Positions 51,485 to 58,050 of a stretch of 64,000 nt of DNA are shown piece after piece; within the stretch, counting starts at the first letter, position 1, and the number at the start of each line of letters is the position of its first letter. This DNA is from Terriglobia bacterium. GTDB lineage: Bacteria; Acidobacteriota; Terriglobia; Terriglobales; Acidobacteriaceae. Location of the stretch: positions 62,001-126,000 of the forward strand of contig JAVUPY010000070.1 in assembly GCA_032252755.1 (NCBI GenBank), written 5' to 3'. The notes beneath the pieces are model-generated. The model had not been told where the DNA came from and made no database searches. It worked only from the letters and a program-made list of their open reading frames with translations. A program made the translations under genes and the position numbers.

Positions 51485-52450
51485 CTACTCCGGCTTGCTC
51501 TTCCCATCCGAAAAGTGATTCTTCACCTTCTGCAGCGATGCTTCGTCTTCGACGTTGAGGCACGTCTTCGAGCGGTCGATCTGCCGCACCAGTCCGCACA
51601 GAACCTTGCCGGGGCCGACCTCGACGAATGCTTCGACGCCTTGCGCGATCAGCGCTCGCATCGACTCTTCCCATCGCACCGCGCCAGTCACCTGCCGAAT
51701 GAGCGCATCCCGGCTTGCCGCCGGATCCTTCACAAGCGCCGCATCGACATTGCACATCACCGGAACCTCGGGGACGTTGAACTCCAGCGTTTTGAGATCG
51801 GCCGCAAGCCGGTCCTGTGCCGGTTGCATCAGCGCGCAATGGAAGGGTGCGCTGACCGGAAGCATCACCGCGCGTTTCGCGCCCTTCTGCTTGCAAAGCT
51901 CCGCCGCGCGCTCCACCGCTCCTTTTGCTCCGGAGATCACGACCTGGTCCGGCGAATTGATGTTCGCCGGTGTGCACACTTCGCCGTGCGACGCTTCCTC
52001 GCACGCCGCACGAATTTGGTCCAGGGGCAGCGCGAGGATCGCCGCCATCGCGCCTTGCCCCACCGGGACCGCTTCCTGCATGTACTTGCCCCGATTGCGA
52101 ACGGTTCGCACTGCGTCCTGGAAACTCAGCGTCCCCGCCGCAACATGGGCCGAATATTCGCCCAGGCTGTGCCCCGCCGTGTAACTCGGTTGCAGTCCAA
52201 TCGACTCCAGCACGCGCCATGCCGCCACCGACGCCGTCAAAATAGCAGGCTGCGTGATCTCCGTCAGCCGCAGCTTGTCTTCCGGACCCTCGAAGCACAA
52301 TTCGCTCAGCTTGTAACTCAGCGCATCATCCGCCTCGTCGAACGTCTCGCGCGCCACCGGATACATCGCCGCCAGTTCCTTGCCCATTCCTACCGTCTGC
52401 GAACCTTGTCCGGGAAACAGAAATGCCACTGCGGGGAGCCGATGTTTCAT
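51485..52450 (-). CDS. fabD: Malonyl-CoA:acyl carrier protein transacylase
   Basis: Loads malonyl groups onto acyl carrier protein for type II fatty acid synthesis; cytoplasmic. A 321-residue protein starting at ATG 52450 (GAGGA four bases upstream). Motifs: FLFPGQGSQTVGMGKELA, QPAILTASVAAWRVL, nucleophile GHSLGEYSA with Ser95, and APFHCALMQPAQD supplying the catalytic His. It is downstream of plsX in the yceD-rpmF-plsX-fabD group. fabH, which often stands between plsX and fabD, is missing, and no fabG or acpP follows in the same direction. Confidence 0.96.
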   Translation of the reverse strand: MKHRLPAVAFLFPGQGSQTVGMGKELAAMYPVARETFDEADDALSYKLSELCFEGPEDKLRLTEITQPAILTASVAAWRVLESIGLQPSYTAGHSLGEYSAHVAAGTLSFQDAVRTVRNRGKYMQEAVPVGQGAMAAILALPLDQIRAACEEASHGEVCTPANINSPDQVVISGAKGAVERAAELCKQKGAKRAVMLPVSAPFHCALMQPAQDRLAADLKTLEFNVPEVPVMCNVDAALVKDPAASRDALIRQVTGAVRWEESMRALIAQGVEAFVEVGPGKVLCGLVRQIDRSKTCLNVEDEASLQKVKNHFSDGKSKPE

Positions 52451-52573
52451 CTTGTCCTCTGAATAAATCTGAATGAAATTCTTTCTGCTTATGCAAGCCT
52501 TGTGCTGACACAAAGAATGGATTCTACTCTTGCGGGAATCGAACGTCAGGATATGGAAGCCGCTCGACCAGTG

Positions 52574-53674
52574 TTACTGATGCAACTCGCTGACGGGATC
52601 TGACCCTGGTTCCGGTGGGTCTAGCGGCTTCGGGTTGCCGTTCAATCTTTCATTTGCCGCCTGGATCTCGCGTTCGATCTTCTGGTTCAATCCGGCATTC
52701 GCGAACTCTGCTGCGACGCGGATCGCGTTCTTGATCGCGTTCGCGTTCGAACTTCCGTGCCCAACGATCGCAACGCCCTTGATTCCCAGCAGTGGCGCGC
52801 CACCGTACTCGGAATAATCCAGCCGCTTTTTGAAATCGTCGAACGCGCGCCGAGCCAGCAGGTATCCCACCTGCCGCGTGATTGTCGCCTGCAGCGATTC
52901 CTTCAGGAACGCCCGCACCGTTCCGACCAGCCCTTCGCTGATCTTCAGCGCAACATTGCCGACGAACCCATCGCACACAATCACATCCGCCGTGCCGTTG
53001 TATAAATCCCGGCCCTCGACGTTGCCAATGAAATTCAGGTGCATGCGCTTGAGCAACTGGAAGGTTTCGCGCGTCAGTTCGTTGCCCTTGCTCTCTTCTT
53101 CTCCAATGGACAACAGCCCCACCCTCGGACGGTCGGCGGTAGGAAATTTTCCGTGGAAGATCGTTCGAAAGTAGACCTCGCCCATGATCGCGAACTGCTG
53201 CAGGTTTTGGGGCTTGCAGTCCACATTCGCGCCCACGTCGAGCAGGATCGACGCAGTCCCGGACGACGTCGGGAATACCGCCGCCAGTGCTGGACGATCG
53301 ACCCCTGGCAGGGCACCAAGCACCATCTTGGCCGTAGCCATCGCCGCGCCCGTGTTACCTGCAGTGATGAATCCGGCGGCCTTGCCCTCTCGTACCAACC
53401 GAAGCCCGACCCGCATGGACGAGTCGCGCTTTGAGCGTACGGCTTGCGCCGCCTTCTCGTGCATCTCGATCACTTCGCTCGCCGGCACGACTTCAATCGG
53501 CAGTTGACGCCACGCAGGATGGTGCACAAGTTCGGCTTTCACTACATGTTCGCGTCCTACCAGCAGGACACGGACTCCGTAGTGCCTGGCCGCCGCTATG
53601 GCACCTTCAACTTCGGGTTTCGGGGCGCGATCCGCCCCCATTGCGTCAACCGCGATCGTGGTGGGAAGTGGCAT
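52574..53674 (-). CDS. plsX: Phosphate acyltransferase PlsX
   Basis: Converts acyl-ACP and phosphate to acyl phosphate for phospholipid synthesis; peripheral membrane enzyme. A 366-residue protein of usual length. Signature segments: [20 protein letters not shown] at the N-terminus, SAGNTG-type [60 protein letters not shown] and [20 protein letters not shown]. It follows rpmF by 14 bases, the classic arrangement. Confidence 0.97.
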   Translation of the reverse strand: MPLPTTIAVDAMGADRAPKPEVEGAIAAARHYGVRVLLVGREHVVKAELVHHPAWRQLPIEVVPASEVIEMHEKAAQAVRSKRDSSMRVGLRLVREGKAAGFITAGNTGAAMATAKMVLGALPGVDRPALAAVFPTSSGTASILLDVGANVDCKPQNLQQFAIMGEVYFRTIFHGKFPTADRPRVGLLSIGEEESKGNELTRETFQLLKRMHLNFIGNVEGRDLYNGTADVIVCDGFVGNVALKISEGLVGTVRAFLKESLQATITRQVGYLLARRAFDDFKKRLDYSEYGGAPLLGIKGVAIVGHGSSNANAIKNAIRVAAEFANAGLNQKIEREIQAANERLNGNPKPLDPPEPGSDPVSELHQ

Positions 53675-53688
53675 CTCTCAGATGGCCG

Positions 53689-53874
53689 CTACTTCGACTC
53701 TTCTACCTCGAGTACTTCACGACCTTTGTAATAACCACACTTGGGGCACGCACGATGCGGCATCTTCCGCTCGTGGCAGTTCGGGCATTCCGAACCCGCA
53801 TGCGCTTTCAGAAAATCGTGCGCACGACGGGTGGAAGACCGGCGCTGCGAATGTCGCCGTTTTGGATTTGCCAT
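53689..53874 (-). CDS. rpmF: 50S ribosomal protein L32
   Basis: A 61-residue ribosomal protein. It starts MANPKRRHSQRRSSTRRAHD (AAAGG seven bases upstream of ATG 53874) and has a zinc ribbon CPNCHERKMPHRACPKCG with two CxxC pairs, as in zinc-bound L32. The longer frame upstream to 54018 is not part of L32. It lies between yceD and plsX, as in most bacteria. Confidence 0.97.
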   Translation of the reverse strand: MANPKRRHSQRRSSTRRAHDFLKAHAGSECPNCHERKMPHRACPKCGYYKGREVLEVEESK

Positions 53875-53954
53875 GACTGGAACCTTTCTTCTTGCGGGCA
53901 CGCCCGCTGAAATTCTTTCGGGCCTCGCCCGACTCTGCCGCAGCAGAGCTATTA

Positions 53955-54500
53955 CTACAAACCTTTTTTCAAATCGCGCAGGGCATGCCACCGCGGGTCC
54001 GCCACTGCCGGAGCGCAATCACACGCACCCTCGTTCAGGTTCTTGCCGCATTGCGCGCAAATGCCCTTGCAGTTTTCGCGGCACACAACTTTCACCGGTG
54101 CCGCCAGCAGAACCTGCTCCCGCAGCGAGTCCGCCAACTCCATTCCCTCGCCCTGATAGTATCCGATCTCCGTTTCGGCTTCGGAGATCGCAACCTCTTC
54201 CCGGCGCCGATCGCTACCCAAAGGCCGGTAGATCAAATCGAACTCGCGCTCAAGGTGCTGCGGGACGTTCTCCAGGCACCGCGCGCAATTCGCCTCGTAA
54301 TCGACCGCAAACTTTCCAACCAGCCGAATGTTCGGGACCACGACGCGCCCGCCGTGGTGCTCCTTCACCAACTCCGCGCGACCCTTCACGCGCAGGGGTT
54401 TAGTCTGGCGAATGTCGGGACCGAAGTCGATCGCCCCGGGCTGAAACTCCTCATCGTACTCCAGTGGACGGAGTTCCAGATCTGCAATTCGGATATACAT
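53955..54500 (-). CDS. yceD: YceD/DUF177 family protein
   Basis: A 181-residue member of the DUF177/YceD family, linked to 23S rRNA or ribosome biogenesis and almost always encoded just before rpmF, as here. A Cys-containing core (DYEANCARCLENVPQHLERE) is followed by the C-terminal zinc-ribbon-like CRENCKGICAQCGKNLNEGA with CDC after it. The ATG at 54500 opens the cluster; 80 bases separate it from rpmF. Confidence 0.93.
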   Translation of the reverse strand: MYIRIADLELRPLEYDEEFQPGAIDFGPDIRQTKPLRVKGRAELVKEHHGGRVVVPNIRLVGKFAVDYEANCARCLENVPQHLEREFDLIYRPLGSDRRREEVAISEAETEIGYYQGEGMELADSLREQVLLAAPVKVVCRENCKGICAQCGKNLNEGACDCAPAVADPRWHALRDLKKGL

Positions 54501-54635
54501 GGCAAATTATCCACACCGGGAACAGCGAGGGGGCTGGGGCACACTCCTAACCCGGGGGTCCTACCCGAACTTGATTTCCGCAGGGATCAGCCTGGCGGGA
54601 TTCGCTGCTCAGGGCAAAATATGAGGATAACGGTC

Positions 54636-54669
54636 AGACGCCGGGCCTGTCAATCTGAACCCGGCGTCT
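54636..54669. terminator. Perfect 10-base inverted repeat after the pilin gene
   Basis: AGACGCCGGG (54636-54645) and CCCGGCGTCT (54660-54669) with a 14-base loop. It sits between the pilin stop and the yceD start, both on the minus strand. No immediate T-tract, so terminator function is uncertain. Confidence 0.45.
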
Positions 54670-54714
54670 CAAACTGCGGTTAGGCCTTTCAATTCCGCGA
54701 CTTAGCCAATCTCT

Positions 54715-55200
54715 CTACTGCAACTCCGTCGTGCAACTGGTACCGCCGGTGGGATCGAATTTCACCGGAAGCATGTTGTCGGAACAGAATCCCCGGATTC
54801 CGGTAGATCCGGGAGCGCTCGGAACGCCCGTTACGCCATATCCGGTAACCAGTCCGTTGCTTCCCGTGGTCACATTAACGATTGCGAACTTATAACCACT
54901 CTTGGGACACGGTTGCGAGGCACATCCCAAAATCCAATCCAGCAACCCGGCATGCAAGGAGTCGACGTGGCCGTCCGTGCTCTCCCCAAGCTTCGCCAAA
55001 TCATTTGCATAGCCGATTTCCGGGTAGGTGGCCGCGTAAGCGACCTGGGCGGTATTTATCGCTCGAACTGACGATACCGCCGACGCTTCATTCGCCTGGA
55101 TTCTTGATCTAAGCAAATTAGGTATCGCGATCGCTACTATGATCAAAATGATAGCGACCACGATCAGCAGCTCAATTAAAGAAAACCCTCGCTGTCTCAT
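54715..55200 (-). CDS. Type IV pilin-like prepilin
   Basis: A 161-residue class IVa prepilin. ATG 55200 has GGGAGA upstream and gives the short basic leader MRQRG, prepilin peptidase cut before Phe in G/FSLIELLIVVAIILIIVAI, with the conserved Glu5. The hydrophobic assembly helix is followed by NEASAVSSVRAINTAQVAYA, as in PilA of deltaproteobacteria and acidobacteria. A C-terminal Cys pair (GFCSDN, TSCTTELQ) could form the D-loop disulfide, and another Cys pair is in GCASQPC. No other pilus gene adjoins. The preceding 280 bases form a structured leader. Confidence 0.93.
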   Translation of the reverse strand: MRQRGFSLIELLIVVAIILIIVAIAIPNLLRSRIQANEASAVSSVRAINTAQVAYAATYPEIGYANDLAKLGESTDGHVDSLHAGLLDWILGCASQPCPKSGYKFAIVNVTTGSNGLVTGYGVTGVPSAPGSTGIRGFCSDNMLPVKFDPTGGTSCTTELQ

Positions 55201-55481
55201 ACCTTCTCCCAAGATCCCATCAGTCCTCAGCTCACAGCTGCTCGGCTTTATTGCACCGATCCTTCACCGCAAACAGTCGGATCATCGGACTGAAAATAGT
55301 CCTGAGGCAGGCACCTGGGGAGGGTTCACGGAAGATACTACAGCAGGACTGAAGCCTCGCCAATAGGTGGCGAGGTTACGAAAGGGCGTACCCCATTTAG
55401 GGCATAAGGGATTTCTTTTCAGCAGGTTCCCGAAAGCGAAGGGAGGGCGGCCTTCGGTTCGGCTCCCCCCTTCTGTCGAGA
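55201..55481 (-). promoter_or_regulatory. Structured 5' leader of the pilin gene
   Basis: No gene seen in these 281 bases. Read on the minus strand there is a hairpin CCTCGCCA/TGGCGAGG (plus 55355-55375, five-base loop), then AGTCCTG pairing with CAGGACT about 40 bases later (plus about 55305-55351), then the pilin ribosome site. Just after the YtxH stop a GC-rich stem (about 55437-55474) may terminate that gene. The stems suggest an RNA regulatory leader, but no known riboswitch class is recognisable. Confidence 0.4.
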
Positions 55482-55724
55482 TTATACGTTTCCGGTGCTT
55501 TCGGTGCCTGTACGGGCCTGGTTGACTGCCCGCTCTGCCGTGCTGCGAATCGATTCCGCCCCTCGCCGCACTCTCTCACGCCCCTGTTCAAACGTCTCCC
55601 GCGCAGAATCCGCAAGATCGCTCGCGCGCTCCGTCAACTGGTCTCGGGTCTCTTCTCCGCTCATCGGGGCAAACAAAACGCCGAGGCCGATACCGAGCCC
55701 CAGCCCAAACAGAAATCCTTTCAT
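55482..55724 (-). CDS. YtxH domain protein
   Basis: An 80-residue protein starting MKGFLFGLGLGIGLGVLFAP with MSGEETRDQL following: the glycine-rich membrane-associated helix and AP..GxxTR motif of YtxH proteins. A charged coiled-coil helix (RETFEQGRERVRRGAESIRS) follows. These small proteins are linked to general stress; their function is not settled. GAGGAGG precedes the ATG. Confidence 0.85.
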   Translation of the reverse strand: MKGFLFGLGLGIGLGVLFAPMSGEETRDQLTERASDLADSARETFEQGRERVRRGAESIRSTAERAVNQARTGTESTGNV

Positions 55725-55862
55725 CGAAGTACCTCCTCGGAAAATTTTGTGGGAATCCTTTTTCCGCAGCCTCTTGCTTACACTGCGGACATTCCAACTG
55801 ATGCACCTCGTTCCTGAGAGTTTGGCCCACGCCCTCCAGCAGAATTGGTATGCTGCCTTTCT

Positions 55863-56987
55863 ATGATTTCGGGCTTCGCAACCTCAGAAGGTACTCTCCG
55901 TCTCGCCAACCGTTTTCCACAACTACAGGCAGCTGGACATTTTCGCCAGCCCAAGGACGTGCCCGGCCCGAACGAACTCTGGTTTTCATCGCTCGGCCTT
56001 GGTACATATCTCGGCGAACCCGACGAAGCCGCCGATCAGCTCTATACTCAGGCAGTCCAAACCGCCTTCCGCTCCGGCATCAACCTGGTCGACTCTGCCA
56101 TCAATTATCGCCACCAGCGGTCGGAACGCTCCGTCGGCGCTGCCCTCCAGAACCTCATCAATGCCGGCTCAGTCCACCGCGACGAAATGATCATCTGCAC
56201 CAAGGCCGGGTACCTCACCTTCGACGCAGACGTCCCCGCCGATCCTCGCAGTTACTTCATGCGGGAATACGTCGAGACCGGCGTGCTGAATCCCACCGAG
56301 ATCGCCGGCGGCATGCACTGCATAGCCCCGCGTTACCTGGAAAACCAACTGGAACGCAGCCGCGCCAACCTCGGCCTTGAAACCATAGACATCTTCTATG
56401 TCCACAACCCCGAATCCCAACTGGGTGAAGTGTCGCGCGACACCTTTCGAGCTCGTCTCAAGGATGCCTTCGCCACCCTCGAAAAGGCTGTGCGTGACGC
56501 CAAGATTCGCTGGTACGGCATCGCCTCGTGGAATTCCTTCCGCGTCTCCAGCACCGAGCAACCCTATATTTCGCTCGAAAGCTGTCTTGACATCGCGCGC
56601 GAAGTTGGCGGACACCAGCATCACCTCCGCTTCATACAGTTACCGTTTAGTCTGGGCATGCCCGAAGCCTTCGCACTCCCGACTCAAGCTGATGGCAACC
56701 AGAACAGGTCTTCGCTGGAGTTCATTCGTGCGCACAACATGGCCGCAATCGCCAGCGCTTCTCTTTACCAGGGACAACTCGCGCACGATCTGCCCACGTG
56801 GCTCGCTGAAAAATTTGGCATGTCCAGCGATGCCGAACGTGCTCTTCAGTTCGCCCGCTCCGCCCCGGGAATCATCTCCGCTTTGGTGGGAATGGGAAAG
56901 CCCGCCCACGTTCTTGAAAACATCCGTACAGCTTTGACTCCGCCGCTGAACAACGACACCATCGAATCACTGTTCCCGAAAGGATAG
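55863..56987 (+). CDS. Aldo/keto reductase family oxidoreductase
   Basis: A 374-residue TIM-barrel NAD(P)H oxidoreductase. Catalytic residues are visible in NLVDSAINYRHQRSERSVGA (Asp and Tyr), IICTKAGY (Lys) and IDIFYVHNPESQL (His), followed by RDAKIRWYGIASWNSF. There is an insertion around RSYFMREYVETGVLNPTEIA compared with compact family members. ATG 55863 is the likely start; an earlier ATG at 55845 has no better ribosome site. Substrate unknown. It is not in an operon; a bidirectional terminator follows. Confidence 0.9.
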   Translation: MISGFATSEGTLRLANRFPQLQAAGHFRQPKDVPGPNELWFSSLGLGTYLGEPDEAADQLYTQAVQTAFRSGINLVDSAINYRHQRSERSVGAALQNLINAGSVHRDEMIICTKAGYLTFDADVPADPRSYFMREYVETGVLNPTEIAGGMHCIAPRYLENQLERSRANLGLETIDIFYVHNPESQLGEVSRDTFRARLKDAFATLEKAVRDAKIRWYGIASWNSFRVSSTEQPYISLESCLDIAREVGGHQHHLRFIQLPFSLGMPEAFALPTQADGNQNRSSLEFIRAHNMAAIASASLYQGQLAHDLPTWLAEKFGMSSDAERALQFARSAPGIISALVGMGKPAHVLENIRTALTPPLNNDTIESLFPKG

Positions 56988-57017
56988 AGTTGAACCAGCG
57001 CATGCGCTCAAAAAGAG

Positions 57018-57044
57018 AAGGCGCCGATCACCGGCGCCTTTCGC
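57018..57044. terminator. Bidirectional terminator between convergent genes
   Basis: AAGGCGCCG (57018-57026) pairs with CGGCGCCTT (57032-57040) around an ATCAC loop. A-rich sequence on the left and TTTC on the right make it usable in both directions. Confidence 0.8.
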
Positions 57045-57060
57045 AGTAACCTGGACTGAA

Positions 57061-57771
57061 TTACTTCGTCTGCTGCATCTTCCCCTGCGCGATTTCCGCG
57101 CCTGCGCTCTGCGGATCATCCTTCACGATCTGCTGGTAGATCGCCTTCGCCTGGTCTGGTTGGTTCGCAGCCGCGTAGAGATCCGCCAACTGCAATTCGG
57201 CCGTAACCTTCGGTACTGTCTGCGTCGGATGCGAAATCAATTCTTTGTAGAGATTGATCGCGTCGGCCTGCCGATTCGTATCGCGGTAAAGGGCAGCCAG
57301 CGCCAGCTTCGCAAGGCTGGAAATGTCTTTGTCACTGATCCCGGCGACGTACTTCAAGTGATCTTCAGCAACTTTGTCGTTGCCGGCATCCATCGCGGCC
57401 AGGCCGGCGAAGTACTTCGCATACTTCCCGGAGCGTGTTGAACCGAACTCAGCCGCTACCTTGTTGAACTCGACTCCGGCGGCTTCTGCGCGCTCCCTGA
57501 TCGAGGTGAAGCTCAATTGCTGCGGGTCGGGTGGCATTCCGGCCGGACGAATCGGCGCCTGGTAAACCATCAACGCATGGCCCAGCAACTCTGCGGCTTC
57601 GGCATCCCGGTGGCTGGTATACCACCAGAAGCCTGCGATTGCGGCAACCAGGATCGCGAGAATAATCCCTCCCGCGACGAGTTTGGAGCGGTGCTCAACA
57701 GTCCAGTCGACGGCATCGACAGCCGCTTCTTTGAATCGATCCTGTTTCAGTGCCTGGCGGGTGTAACGCAC
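57061..57771 (-). CDS. YfgM-like membrane-anchored TPR protein
   Basis: A 236-residue protein. It has a cytoplasmic N-terminus (AAVDAVDWTVEHRSKLVAGG), one membrane helix (GIILAILVAAIAGFWWYTSH) and a periplasmic TPR_21/YfgM-type domain with repeats around GKYAKYFAGLAAMDAGNDKV and TAELQLADLYAAANQPDQAK. In E. coli YfgM works with SecYEG and PpiD as a periplasmic chaperone; an equivalent role is plausible. No bamB or hisS neighbour is seen here. Single gene. Confidence 0.82.
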   Translation of the reverse strand: MRYTRQALKQDRFKEAAVDAVDWTVEHRSKLVAGGIILAILVAAIAGFWWYTSHRDAEAAELLGHALMVYQAPIRPAGMPPDPQQLSFTSIRERAEAAGVEFNKVAAEFGSTRSGKYAKYFAGLAAMDAGNDKVAEDHLKYVAGISDKDISSLAKLALAALYRDTNRQADAINLYKELISHPTQTVPKVTAELQLADLYAAANQPDQAKAIYQQIVKDDPQSAGAEIAQGKMQQTK

Positions 57772-58050
57772 GGTAGGTCCTTACCAAGTGGATGGAATAA
57801 GTACTTGGGAAAACATGAGTTTATCAGCCGAAATCCCGCAGCGTCAAACGGCTGGTACCCCGCCCTTCTTGCAACCCGTCGAAAGACAAGGGCGCTTTTG
57901 AGCTTATCGTCTTAGAGCGGCCCCTGCGTGGCGCACCGGCGCGCAAAGGTACATACTCGGCAACGCTAGAACCAATGTGCCGCTTCTTAATACTTATCTC
58001 TCGGGAGAACAGACGTCCAGCAACCCTGAACTGCCGTCGGGAGAACTCGT

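Noticed and set aside
55588-55830. Minus-strand frame starting with a CPQC motif (LECPQCKQEA)
   Set aside because: The CxxC attracted attention, but most of it overlaps the YtxH gene in another frame and it has no ribosome site or continuing zinc-ribbon pattern.
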